The notes under the pieces were generated by a model that did no database searches, had not been told where the DNA came from, and saw only the letters and a list, made by a program, of their open reading frames with translations. From contig NZ_CP108487.1 of the NCBI RefSeq assembly GCF_036226525.1, positions 930,001 through 994,000 on the forward strand: DNA of 64,000 bases. Direction: 5' to 3'. This document shows, one piece after another, positions 46,688-55,375 of the stretch (its first letter is position 1; every line of letters starts with the position of its first letter). Both the position numbers and the translations under genes were made by a program. The stretch comes from Kribbella sp. NBC_01245 (GTDB lineage Bacteria; Actinomycetota; Actinomycetes; Propionibacteriales; Kribbellaceae).

Positions 46688-48017
46688 ACAGGTCGGTGAG
46701 CAGGTCCTCGCAGCGGTCGCCGAGCCGGAGGCGCAGCCGGTCGAGTTCGTGGTTGATGCGAATGCTGCCGGCCGACTGGGCCGCGTCGAGCACCGGACGG
46801 GCCACGGCAATGGCCGCGTCGAAGGCGCCGCCACAGGCCTGGCTGTCGGCGAGGCGAAGCGTCAGCAGCAGGCGGCTCGCGGGCATCCAGGGCGGCACAT
46901 TCGCGAGGGCTGACTCGGAGAAAGCCACCGCACGACTCGCGATCGCCCGGTCTTCGGTCGTCTCGGTCAGGTCGCGCAGGGCCCCCGCGAGGTGGGAGGC
47001 GATGTACGTCGCCCCTTCGGCGTCGAACAACCAGGGTGCTTCGAGGCGGTCGCGGTCGCCGAGCCGGTCCGCGGCGCGCTGCGCCTCATTCGACAATCGG
47101 TCGACCTCTCGCCAATCGCCGAGCAGCGCATGACCACGCGCCTCGACGAGGCCGGCCTGTACGACGGTCCACCGCCGCCCGCGGTCGACCGCCGCCACTG
47201 CCCGGGCGTACTCCACCGCCGTCGCGCCATCGCCCTCCAGTAACGCGAGGCCGCTCATACTGCTCAGCGCCCCGCACGCCGCCGCGTGATCGCGAGATGC
47301 CGACGCCCATTCGACGCTTCGGTGCAGCCACGTCATCCCGATTCCGTGCTGGCCGTGGTTGATCCGCTGCTTCGCGGCGAGATCGGCGTACTGAGCCGCG
47401 AGCCGGAGCAAGGCGATCGCCACCGCCTCGGGAGCCTTGGGCACGAGCCCCACGATGGCTCTCAGCGTTTGCTCCAAGGGCGCGGAGAGAAGGCAACCGC
47501 CGCCCACCAGATCCGCTTCGATGTAGGAGACCAGCATCGCGGCGAGACCGTGCACGGTCTCGGCACCCACGGTCCGCGCAGTGTCGCCGACCAGGCCCTC
47601 CAGGCCTTCGGCGGGAGCTGTCACCGCGCAGCCGTCCACGCCGTGCAGCGGGCACGCCACGCCGAACGAGGGAAGGTGTACCCGCCGGGCCGGAGGCGGG
47701 GGCGCCGCGAGGATCGCGACCGGAGGCCGGGGCAGCGGCACCCCGACCGTCCCGTCCGCGAAACCACGATCGTCCTGCTGCCGCCGCGCCCTGACATTCG
47801 TCGCCAGCGCGATCAGCGAACCACCCGCACCGAGCAGCTCGTCAGCACCACCAGCGAAGGCGATCCGCGGCACCCGCGAACCGCCCTCCAGCTTGGAAAC
47901 GTACGTGTGGTTGTACCCGAGACGAGTGGCCAGCTGAACCTGCGTGAGCCCAGCCTTTTCCCGCAGGCGGCGAAGTTCGCGCCCGAACCGGTCGTCGCCC
48001 GTCTCAGCCTCGCGCAT
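46686..48017 (-). CDS. XRE-family helix-turn-helix regulator with TPR-like C-terminus
   Basis: The 443-residue protein has an N-terminal XRE domain (about 10-65; LRRLREKAGLTQVQLATRLGYNH, VSKLEGGSRVP). After an Ala-Pro-rich linker, residues ~130-440 are helical repeats typical of actinobacterial regulators that bind peptides or other proteins (HGIGMTWLHRSVEWASASRD, VQAGLVEARGHALLGDW). The target genes are not known. It lies within the pectin locus but in the opposite direction, without any LacI-type operator near its start, so a link to pectin use is uncertain. Confidence 0.82.
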   Translation of the reverse strand: MREAETGDDRFGRELRRLREKAGLTQVQLATRLGYNHTYVSKLEGGSRVPRIAFAGGADELLGAGGSLIALATNVRARRQQDDRGFADGTVGVPLPRPPVAILAAPPPPARRVHLPSFGVACPLHGVDGCAVTAPAEGLEGLVGDTARTVGAETVHGLAAMLVSYIEADLVGGGCLLSAPLEQTLRAIVGLVPKAPEAVAIALLRLAAQYADLAAKQRINHGQHGIGMTWLHRSVEWASASRDHAAACGALSSMSGLALLEGDGATAVEYARAVAAVDRGRRWTVVQAGLVEARGHALLGDWREVDRLSNEAQRAADRLGDRDRLEAPWLFDAEGATYIASHLAGALRDLTETTEDRAIASRAVAFSESALANVPPWMPASRLLLTLRLADSQACGGAFDAAIAVARPVLDAAQSAGSIRINHELDRLRLRLGDRCEDLLTDL

Positions 48018-48113
48018 ACCCCGTTATAGCGTCGCGGGCACCATTTGTCAGCCGCTAGTTGCCAGCCGCAACGAACCTTGGCCGGAATCGGTCGCAGCCG
48101 CACCAAGCCTTGA

Positions 48114-48965
48114 TTACTTACGGTACGAGCGGAAGTAATCGATGACGAATTCCTTCGGCCTGGGGTCCGAGGGATCGACCGGTCCGGTCCAGCCGGCGTT
48201 CTCGTAGATGCCCAGCAGGAACAGCATCGGGTACGTCGGGGAGACGTTCATCGTCTTCTTCAGCACATTGTCCACGTACAGCTTCATCTGCGTCGGAGTC
48301 CACTCGAGGGCATAGATGTGCATCTCGCTCGAGATATTGAAGTCGACGGCGATGTTGTGGTGGATCTCCTGGGCGTTCGGATCACCCCACTTGAACATGC
48401 CGAAGTTGAAGTTGCGCGGGAATCGGCCCGCGTGCTCGAGGATGTCGACTTCCGCGGACTGGCTCGGGGTGTCCTGTTTGCCGATCACCCAGAAGGCGGT
48501 GTGCAGGCCGCTTCGAGCGGAGCTCTTCGCGCGAATCTCGAAGTAGCCGTACTTGGCCGTGTACTTCATCACCGTCGGAATCGAGTGATCGTAAGCATTG
48601 TTCTTGTGCAGGCCCGTCCGCTGCCCTGTCTGCAGGCTGGACACCTTCATCGGGTTGTTGGAGTAATAGGTCGGCTGGTTGTTGTCGATTCGCAGCACCA
48701 GGGCGTTGTTGCGGAATCCGTACCGGGCCCTGGATCGCCATTCCGGCGTTCGCGATTCGAGGTAGTTGGTGATCCACAGGTTGCGGTCCAGGCTGCCGTT
48801 GAACTCGTCGTTCCGGTCGAGGATCCAGCCGGGCTTCTGGAGCGGATTCGGGGGTTGATCGGCAGCTTCGGCCGCGTGGGTGGTGCCGACCGTCGCGGCG
48901 GCCACGAGTGACCAAGCCGCGGCCAACGTGATGAGTGTTCGAAGACCTGACCGTGCGTTCTTCAC
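48114..48965 (-). CDS. Secreted GH16-family glycoside hydrolase
   Basis: The 283-residue protein has a signal peptide (about 1-34) and a GH16 jellyroll. The catalytic motif SAEVDILEHAGRF matches E-x-D-x-x-E, with nucleophile and acid/base Glu at its ends. YGYFEIRAKSSARSGLHTAFW before it and FHIYALEWTP-type region (MHIYALEWTPTQMKLYVD) after it are family segments. GH16 enzymes cleave beta-1,3/1,4-glucans or galactans; the locus suggests a galactan or hemicellulose target. The gene is divergent from the sugar importer across a region with operators D and E. Confidence 0.85.
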   Translation of the reverse strand: MKNARSGLRTLITLAAAWSLVAAATVGTTHAAEAADQPPNPLQKPGWILDRNDEFNGSLDRNLWITNYLESRTPEWRSRARYGFRNNALVLRIDNNQPTYYSNNPMKVSSLQTGQRTGLHKNNAYDHSIPTVMKYTAKYGYFEIRAKSSARSGLHTAFWVIGKQDTPSQSAEVDILEHAGRFPRNFNFGMFKWGDPNAQEIHHNIAVDFNISSEMHIYALEWTPTQMKLYVDNVLKKTMNVSPTYPMLFLLGIYENAGWTGPVDPSDPRPKEFVIDYFRSYRK

Positions 48966-49084
48966 GCTGCCATCTCCTTGCAGACGGGCGCACCACGGTA
49001 GGAGCGTGAAGAGGTTTCGGGCTGCCGGACAAGGGTTTTGTCAACTTTCGTCAAGTGCGGATCGTTCGCCGCTGCGCTACGTTC

Positions 49085-49098
49085 TGGGAACGCTCACA
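49085..49098. promoter_or_regulatory. LacI-type operator D (GH16 side)
   Basis: TGGGAACGCTCACA lies 120 bases before the GH16 start. It shares 12 of 14 positions with operator C. Confidence 0.6.
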
Positions 49099-49146
49099 GC
49101 CGTTACTGATCGTGCTTTCGCCATCGCAATAACGGTAAATGAGCTA

Positions 49147-49175
49147 TTGACACCGAACATGGCTGCATCAAGGCT
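49147..49175 (+). promoter_or_regulatory. Possible promoter of the CUT1 importer operon
   Basis: TTGACA (49147-49152) is followed after 17 bases by AAGGCT (49170-49175), a weak -10. Operator E begins at the last base of this element, so a bound repressor would block transcription. Confidence 0.45.
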
Positions 49176-49188
49176 GTGAACGTTCCCA
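49175..49188. promoter_or_regulatory. LacI-type operator E (importer side)
   Basis: TGTGAACGTTCCCA is the reverse complement of TGGGAACGTTCACA and differs from operator C at one position. It lies 47 bases before the binding-protein start. Confidence 0.68.
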
Positions 49189-49234
49189 ACAACTCTCGCC
49201 GACGGATCCTGTCGGTCTGCCCCTGGAGGTCGGG

Positions 49235-50584
49235 ATGAACGCTCGGATCACGCGACGCCGGTTTCTGGCCGGATCCGCATTGGCAGCGGGTGGAGTCGCG
49301 ACCGGGCTCACCGGTTGCAACGCAGGCACTTCCGGCTCGTCAACGGGCGGCGGCGCCGGCGACACCGTGACGCTGACCGTGATGTACAACAACAACGAGC
49401 TGACCAAGAGCCACATCGCCGACTTCCAAAGGGCCAATCCAGGGATCCGGATCGAGTTCATTCAAAGCGATGGCACCCGGCTCAACGCGATGCTTGCCTC
49501 GGGCAACCCACCGGACTTCGTCCGGGCGACGGCGGTCGGTAGCGCGAACACCAATGCCCGTGGACTGGCCGCGGACCTCACGCCGTACCTGGAGAAGAGC
49601 CAGGTTCTGCGGGCCGATGACCTGCTGGGGGTCAACGACAGCTTCCGCTGGGACGGCAGCAAGATCGGGCAGGGACCCTGTTACGGCATCGTCAAGGACT
49701 GGAGCCAGGACGCCACTCTCTGGTACAACACGCGGCTATTCGACCAGGCCAAGGTGCCGTACCTGAACGACACCGAACCGATCGGCTACGACGAACTGCT
49801 TGCCATCGGCAAACAGTTGACGGAGCGCAGCGGCGGCAAGGCCAAGGTCTACGGCCTCGGTCTGGAGTGGGCCTGGAGTCTCTGGGCGCCGATCATGACG
49901 ATGATCCTGCAGCAGGGGGAGCAGGTCTACAGCGACGACCTCACCAAGGTCGACCTGACCACGCCGGCGGCACGGCGCGCGATCGCCTGGTACGTCGACT
50001 TCGGTCGCGCGGGTGTCGGGCCTACCTCGCTGGACCCGTTGCCGGACGGCGCCGATCTGACCACGTTCCTCGCGAAGCGGATGGCCATCACCCAGGACGG
50101 CTACTGGTTCGGCGGAAACTTCGTCACGGAGAAGGCGCTGCAGAGCAACCTACGGATGGCGCCCGCACCGGTGATGGGCGATCGGCGGATGAGCCCGACG
50201 TACGCCGGTGTGGGCGCCTATATCCCGGCCAAGGCCAAGCACAAGGACGAGGCCTGGAAGCTGATGGAGTTCTTCATGGCCGGGCCACCGGCCGAGGAAC
50301 GGGCCAAGAGCGGTTGGGGTCTGCCCGCGCTGAAGTCGCTGTTGCCGAAGCTCCCGCAAGAGCTGCCGTATCAGAAGCAGGCCTTCCAGGTCGCCCAGAA
50401 CGAGCTGAAGTACGCCGGACCCCTGCCTGACTCGCCGTACGTCACGAGCGACAAGTGCAACAGCGTCATCGACAAGCACATTCAGCGGGCGATCAAGAAC
50501 CAGGCGACGGTGGAGGAGGCCTGCCGGGCGATCACCGACGAGCTCAATCAGCAGCTCAGCCAAGGCAAAGAGCAGATCGGGTGA
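49235..50584 (+). CDS. CUT1-type ABC sugar transporter substrate-binding lipoprotein
   Basis: The 449-residue protein has an unusual N-terminus: RRRFLAGSAL resembles a Tat motif, and LTGC near residue 28 is a lipobox, so it may be a Tat-exported lipoprotein. The mature part is a solute-binding protein of the sugar type: VTLTVMYNNNELTKSHIADFQ at the N-terminus, ATLWYNTRLFDQAKVPYLND, and YAGVGAYIPAKAKHKDEAWKL near the C-terminus. It should capture oligosaccharides released from pectin. The stop and the next start share a base (TGATG). The gene has GGAGG upstream and operator E at its promoter. Confidence 0.88.
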   Translation: MNARITRRRFLAGSALAAGGVATGLTGCNAGTSGSSTGGGAGDTVTLTVMYNNNELTKSHIADFQRANPGIRIEFIQSDGTRLNAMLASGNPPDFVRATAVGSANTNARGLAADLTPYLEKSQVLRADDLLGVNDSFRWDGSKIGQGPCYGIVKDWSQDATLWYNTRLFDQAKVPYLNDTEPIGYDELLAIGKQLTERSGGKAKVYGLGLEWAWSLWAPIMTMILQQGEQVYSDDLTKVDLTTPAARRAIAWYVDFGRAGVGPTSLDPLPDGADLTTFLAKRMAITQDGYWFGGNFVTEKALQSNLRMAPAPVMGDRRMSPTYAGVGAYIPAKAKHKDEAWKLMEFFMAGPPAEERAKSGWGLPALKSLLPKLPQELPYQKQAFQVAQNELKYAGPLPDSPYVTSDKCNSVIDKHIQRAIKNQATVEEACRAITDELNQQLSQGKEQIG

Positions 50585-51507
50585 TGGCGGCGCGGAGCTG
50601 GTCGCGATACTCCAACCGCACCTTCTACCTTTTCGTCTCGCCCTGGGTGGCCGGGTTTGTGCTGTTGACCGCGGTCCCGCTCGTCTATGCGTTCGGGATG
50701 AGCCTGACCAACTTCGACGGCAGCTCGCCGCGCTGGCGCTGGGTCGGGTTGCGCAACTACGCCGAGCTGTACCGCGACACCGACGCCTGGGCGTCCCTGC
50801 TGCGCACGTTGGGTTTCACCGCGATCGTGGTGCCGCTCAGCGTCGCCGGCGCGCTCGGACTGGCGGTGCTGCTGAACCGGCGGCTGAAAGCGGTAGGGCT
50901 CTGGCGCACGATCTTCTTCCTGCCGTCGGTCGTGCCGGTGGTCGCGATGGCGATCATGTGGAAGCTGGTGTTCAACCGGGACGCCGGTCTTCTCAACGCG
51001 GTTCTCGCCGTGGCGGGAATCGACTCGATCACCTGGCTGGTCGACCCGGTGGCGTTCTACGCGCTGGTCACGGTGTCGCTGTGGGGGCTGGGCGGCGGCA
51101 TGGTGATCATGCTCGCCGCGCTCCAGGGCGTGCCGCCTGAGCTCGAGGAAGCCGCCGTGGTGGATGGCGCGAGCCGCTGGCGGGTATTCCGGCACGTCAC
51201 TGTGCCGATGATCTCGCCGGTGCTGTTCTTCCAGGTGGTCACTGGGGTGATCGCCTCGTTCCAGATCGTCGTACAGCCGTTGCTGCTTGCCGAGACGAAC
51301 AGCATCTCGGGAGTGGGCCATGTGCCGCGCAGCACCCACCTCTACATGGTTCAGGTCTACGAGGAGTTCTTTCAGTCGAACCGGTTCGGCTACGGCTCGG
51401 CGATGTTGTGGGTGTTCTTCATCGTGATCCTGGCGATCACCCTGCTGGTGCAGCGATCGAGCCGTCTCTGGGTGTACTACGAGGTGGACAGCGATGGCCG
51501 GCACTAG
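50584..51507 (+). CDS. CUT1 ABC sugar transporter permease 1
   Basis: The 307-residue protein has six hydrophobic segments. It starts with FYLFVSPWVAGFVLLTAVPLVYAFGMSLTNFDG, the usual MalF-like N-terminus, and has the EAA loop ELEEAAVVDGASRWRVFRHVTVP in front of the last two membrane segments. It pairs with the next gene to form the channel. Translation is coupled to the binding protein (one-base overlap). GTG at 50581 is an alternative start. Confidence 0.88.
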   Translation: MAARSWSRYSNRTFYLFVSPWVAGFVLLTAVPLVYAFGMSLTNFDGSSPRWRWVGLRNYAELYRDTDAWASLLRTLGFTAIVVPLSVAGALGLAVLLNRRLKAVGLWRTIFFLPSVVPVVAMAIMWKLVFNRDAGLLNAVLAVAGIDSITWLVDPVAFYALVTVSLWGLGGGMVIMLAALQGVPPELEEAAVVDGASRWRVFRHVTVPMISPVLFFQVVTGVIASFQIVVQPLLLAETNSISGVGHVPRSTHLYMVQVYEEFFQSNRFGYGSAMLWVFFIVILAITLLVQRSSRLWVYYEVDSDGRH

Positions 51508-52360
51508 ACGCGCGCACCCGCAGCTTGCCCGGCCGCGCTTCCAGCCGAGCGCTGCCGCGATGTACGTGCTGCTGCTGGTGTTGGCGATGCTGTTCGTCGG
51601 GCCGATCGGCTGGCTGCTGCTCGCCGCGCTGAAGTCACGCGAGGAGTGGGGGGCCATACCGACGCGGCTCCTGCCCGAACAAGCACAGTGGGACAACTTC
51701 GGCCGGGCTCTCACGGACATCAACTTCGCGGCCTACACGGCCAACTCGCTCTTTCTCTCCACGATGTACGCCCTGCTCGTCACCGCGACCAGCGCACTCG
51801 TCGGCTTCGGGTTCGCCCGGCTGCGCGGACGAGGCCAGCACGCGCTGTTCCTGGTGGTGCTGTCGACCATGATGCTGCCGCAGATCTTGACGCTGCTGCC
51901 GACGTACGTGCTGTTCGCCCGGATCGGCGTGGTCAACACGTACTGGCCGTGGGTGCTGTGGGGGCTCGGGGCCTCGCCGTACCTGGTGTTCCTGTTCCGG
52001 CAGTTCTTCGCGGCGATCCCGCGCGAACTGGAGGACGCGGCCATCATGGACGGCTGCGGCTGGGCCCGGATCTTCGGCCGGATCTTCCTGCCGCTGTCGT
52101 GGCCCGCCCTGATCACGTCGTTCCTGCTGTCGTTCACCTGGACCTGGGGTGACTACATCGCCCCGGCGCTGCTGCTCGACGTGGACCACACGACGCTCTC
52201 GGTCGCGATCACCGCGTGGTACCGCGATCCGCGCGGCAACGCGATTCCAACCGTGCAGGCTGCCGGTGCGGCTCTCTACACCATTCCGGTCCTGCTCATC
52301 TTCCTGTTCGCCCAGCGGTACTTCATCCGGAGCGTCGTCGCGTCCGGGATCAAAGGATAA
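51494..52360 (+). CDS. CUT1 ABC sugar transporter permease 2
   Basis: The 288-residue MalG-like permease overlaps the first permease by 14 bases. It has six hydrophobic segments, the EAA loop PRELEDAAIMDGCGWARIFGRIFLP, and a C-terminus FLFAQRYFIRSVVASGIKG typical of the family. No ATPase gene follows; the next gene is an enzyme. Actinobacteria commonly supply a shared ATPase of the MsiK type for CUT1 systems, and that is the likely partner here. Confidence 0.88.
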   Translation: MAGTRRAHPQLARPRFQPSAAAMYVLLLVLAMLFVGPIGWLLLAALKSREEWGAIPTRLLPEQAQWDNFGRALTDINFAAYTANSLFLSTMYALLVTATSALVGFGFARLRGRGQHALFLVVLSTMMLPQILTLLPTYVLFARIGVVNTYWPWVLWGLGASPYLVFLFRQFFAAIPRELEDAAIMDGCGWARIFGRIFLPLSWPALITSFLLSFTWTWGDYIAPALLLDVDHTTLSVAITAWYRDPRGNAIPTVQAAGAALYTIPVLLIFLFAQRYFIRSVVASGIKG

Positions 52361-52372
52361 GTGGAGGTTGCT

Positions 52373-53926
52373 ATGAAGCACGGGAAAGTCGCGGCCGTCT
52401 TGACGGTCACCGCCCTCTCGACCGCCCTGCTCACCGCCCCCGCCGGAGCGGCGTCCAGCCTCACCGGGCGTGACGCCGAGGTGTCGACGCCCTCGAGCGC
52501 GGTCGCCGCGACGAGCCGGTACGAGGCCGAGTCCGCACCCGCCGTGTGCAGTGGCGCCGTCGCCTCAAACCACTCCGGCTACTCCGGCAGCGGTTTCTGC
52601 GACACGTCCAACGCCGTAGGCAGCGCGGTCACGTTCACGGTGAACGCGGCGGCCGCGGGCACGGCGACCCTGGCGTTCCGGTACGCCAATGGCAGCGGCG
52701 CGAACCGTCCCGGTGACGTGAGCGTCAACGGCTCGGTGGCACAGGCCGGGATGGCGTTCGCGGCCACCGCCTCCTGGACCACGTGGGCGACCAGGACCCT
52801 GACCGTGCAGCTGAACGCCGGGGCCAACACCGTACGGCTGGCCGCGACCACCGCCGGCGGACTGGGCAACATCGACTACCTCGAGGTCACGACCGGCGAC
52901 GTCGGTAACGACACGATCATGCGTGGCGCGGACGTGTCGACGCTGCAACGGGCCGGCGACCTCGGTACGAAGTACTACTACGCCAACGGCACCCAGGGTG
53001 ATGCGCTGGACATCCTCAAGAGCGCCGGCGTCAACTACGTCCGGCTGCGGATCTGGAACAACCCGCGCAGCGGCTACAACAACAAGGCCAAGGTCCTGGA
53101 GTACGCGCGCACGGTGAAGGCCAAGGGCCTGAAGCTGATGATCGACTTCCACTACTCCGACACCTGGGCGGACCCGGGCAAGCAGTACAAGCCCGCCGCG
53201 TGGGCCAACCACGGCATCGGCCAGCTGCAGACCGACGTCTACAACTACACGTACGACGTCTGCAACAGCCTGAAGGCGCAGGGCACCACTCCGGACAGCG
53301 TGCAGATCGGCAACGAGATCAACACCGGCATGCTCTGGCCCGAGGGCGCGGTGAACAACAGCAACTTCACCAACCTCGGTCTGCTGCTCAAGGCCGGCTA
53401 CAACGCCACCAAGGCGTGTAACAGCGGCACCCAGGTGGTCATCCACACCGCGAGGGTGGAGAGCGGCGCTCGCTGGTTCTACGACGGCATCCGGTCCCAA
53501 GGCGTCCAGTGGGACGTCACCGCGCTGTCCTACTACTGCTACTGGCACGGCAGCATGTCCGGAATGGCCGGTGTCGTCTCCGACATGAAGTCGCGGTACG
53601 GCAAGCCGGTGATCCTCGCCGAGACCGCCTACCCCTTCACCACGGCCAACTACGACCACGCCGGCAACATCATCACCTCCTCGCAGCCCTGCGCCGGCCA
53701 CTCGGCCACACCGTCCGGCCAGCAGGCCAACTTCGCCGCCGTGCAGAACACCTCCCGCAACGCCGGCGCGAGTGGCGTCTTCTACTGGGAACCCACCTGG
53801 CACGCCGCCGTACCCGGTAACGGCTGGGACCCGGCCGACATCAACAACTCCGGCAATGCCTGGGAGAACCAGGCCGTCTTCGACCGGACCGGTCGCATCA
53901 ACCCCAACATCCGCTGGCTCCCGTAA
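52373..53926 (+). CDS. GH53 endo-beta-1,4-galactanase with N-terminal CBM35
   Basis: ATG at 52373 is preceded by GGAGG; the frame also offers a GTG at 52361. The 517-residue enzyme has a signal peptide (about 1-30), a CBM35-like module (about 48-175; RYEAESAPAVCSG, GNIDYLEVT) and a GH53 barrel (about 180-517). The acid/base Glu is in QIGNEINTGMLWP, the nucleophile in VILAETAYPFT, and RLRIWNNPRSGYN and DFHYSDTWADPGKQ are family signatures. GH53 cleaves beta-1,4-galactan side chains of rhamnogalacturonan-I. It starts 12 bases after the permease stop, so it is probably in the importer operon. Confidence 0.92.
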   Translation: MKHGKVAAVLTVTALSTALLTAPAGAASSLTGRDAEVSTPSSAVAATSRYEAESAPAVCSGAVASNHSGYSGSGFCDTSNAVGSAVTFTVNAAAAGTATLAFRYANGSGANRPGDVSVNGSVAQAGMAFAATASWTTWATRTLTVQLNAGANTVRLAATTAGGLGNIDYLEVTTGDVGNDTIMRGADVSTLQRAGDLGTKYYYANGTQGDALDILKSAGVNYVRLRIWNNPRSGYNNKAKVLEYARTVKAKGLKLMIDFHYSDTWADPGKQYKPAAWANHGIGQLQTDVYNYTYDVCNSLKAQGTTPDSVQIGNEINTGMLWPEGAVNNSNFTNLGLLLKAGYNATKACNSGTQVVIHTARVESGARWFYDGIRSQGVQWDVTALSYYCYWHGSMSGMAGVVSDMKSRYGKPVILAETAYPFTTANYDHAGNIITSSQPCAGHSATPSGQQANFAAVQNTSRNAGASGVFYWEPTWHAAVPGNGWDPADINNSGNAWENQAVFDRTGRINPNIRWLP

Positions 53927-53976
53927 CAGCGCCAGCCCCTACGCCCCCAACCATTCCTGCCCCCAAGGAGTCATCT

Positions 53977-55293
53977 ATGACCATTCAACGTCGTTCCTTC
54001 CTCAGGCTCACCGCCGCCGCCGGCGTCGCCGGAGCGGGCCTGTCCCAGCTCGGCGCAGCACAGGCACTCGGGATTCTCGGCCCCCAAGGCGACGCGCCGT
54101 CGACACCGTTCGCGGTCGGCGTGCGCCGCTACAACTGGACCCGCGGCAGCCGCCCGTGCACCACCTACGTCTACTACCCCGCGACCGGCACCGCCGGCGG
54201 CAACCCGGTGACCGACGCCCCTGCCGCCGGCGGTGTCTTCCCCATCTACAACTTCACCCACGGCTTCGGCAGCAGCCCGCAGGGTTCTCTGTTCATCATC
54301 AAGGCCTTGGCCGCGGCGGGCTTCATCGTCCCCGCCCCGCACTTCAACCACAACTTCAGCGACGTCAACAACGGCAACACCTCCAAGGACGTCTCGCAGA
54401 TCCTCACCAACACCCTCGCGCTCAACGCGAGCGGACCACTGGCCGGGCACATCAACACCGGTATCGGCGTCGGCATCTCGGGTCACTCCCTGGGCGGCAT
54501 GATCACCCATGGCCTGCTGACCTCCTGGCCCGACAGCCGGGTCATCTCCGCCAACCCGCAGTCCTGCGTGGACATGGGCAATCCGTCCAGTTCGGTCTCG
54601 GCCAAGGTCCTGTTCGTCCACGGCGACCGGGACGGGACCACGTCGTACTCCTCGGCCCGGCAGGCGTACACGGAGATGACGTGGCCCAAGGCGTTCCTCA
54701 CCTTCGTCGGCGGCAGCCACACGAGCTTCTGGAGCGACCAGCGCTTCCCGAGGACGGTCGTCGACTGGGCCCGCTGGACCATGTACGGCGACACCGCGGC
54801 ACGGGACCGCCTCCCCGCCGATGCGGCCGGGGCCAACACCAGGTGGGAAGCCCGGCTGGGCGACACGCAGCCCGGTCCGGCCGCCTACAGCCTGGTGGCT
54901 CAGCACAGCGGTAAGGCCGCCGATATCAGCGGGGCCTCCACCGCAGCCGGGGCACGGCTCGTCCAGTGGGCCGCCAGCACCCGCACGAACCAGCAGTTCG
55001 AGTTCGTGGACGCCGGCGACGGCCATGTCCGGATCAAGGCCCGGCACAGTGGCCTATTCCTCCAGCCTTCCGGCACCGCGGCCGGCGCGGACGTCGTCCA
55101 ACAGGCCGACAGCGGCGCCACCGGCCAGCAGTGGCGCGTGATCGATCACGGCAGTGACGTGATCAGCCTCGTCAACCGCGCGTCCGGCCTGGCCATGGAT
55201 GTCTGGGAGCGCTCGACCGCCGACGGCGCCCGCATCGCCCTATGGACGTACAGCGGCAGCCCCAACCAGCGCTTCACCCGCCGCCGCGTCTGA
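53977..55293 (+). CDS. Secreted alpha/beta hydrolase (esterase-like) with C-terminal ricin-type lectin domain
   Basis: The 438-residue protein has a Tat-like start (MTIQRRSFLRL) and an alpha/beta hydrolase domain (about 45-290). The nucleophile elbow is GISGHSLGGMITHGL, the Asp is in VLFVHGDRDGTTSYSSA, and the His in FVGGSHTSFWSDQ; the oxyanion segment NFTHGFGSSPQG comes first. Residues ~300-438 are a ricin-type beta-trefoil (QHSGKAADISGASTAAG, QQWRVIDHGS, QRFTRRRV). It may be a carbohydrate esterase acting on acetyl or feruloyl groups of pectin side chains. This is inferred from position; the family is broad. Confidence 0.78.
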   Translation: MTIQRRSFLRLTAAAGVAGAGLSQLGAAQALGILGPQGDAPSTPFAVGVRRYNWTRGSRPCTTYVYYPATGTAGGNPVTDAPAAGGVFPIYNFTHGFGSSPQGSLFIIKALAAAGFIVPAPHFNHNFSDVNNGNTSKDVSQILTNTLALNASGPLAGHINTGIGVGISGHSLGGMITHGLLTSWPDSRVISANPQSCVDMGNPSSSVSAKVLFVHGDRDGTTSYSSARQAYTEMTWPKAFLTFVGGSHTSFWSDQRFPRTVVDWARWTMYGDTAARDRLPADAAGANTRWEARLGDTQPGPAAYSLVAQHSGKAADISGASTAAGARLVQWAASTRTNQQFEFVDAGDGHVRIKARHSGLFLQPSGTAAGADVVQQADSGATGQQWRVIDHGSDVISLVNRASGLAMDVWERSTADGARIALWTYSGSPNQRFTRRRV

Positions 55294-55307
55294 CCCGTGA
55301 CCTGTCC

Positions 55308-55343
55308 GGGGCACCGCTCGGCCACCAAGGCGAGCGGTGTCCC
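55308..55343 (+). terminator. 13-bp hairpin between the esterase and GH43 genes
   Basis: Arms 55308-55320 and 55331-55343 pair over 13 positions (one G-T) around a 10-base loop. It could end or attenuate transcription from the importer operon, or protect the upstream mRNA. Confidence 0.5.
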
Positions 55344-55375
55344 GCAACCCTTCGCAACCACCCTGGACGGATCCG

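Noticed and set aside
55203..55216. CelR-like half match (TGGGAGCGCTCGAC)
   Set aside because: It lies inside the coding sequence of the ricin-domain esterase and lacks the second half of the palindrome.
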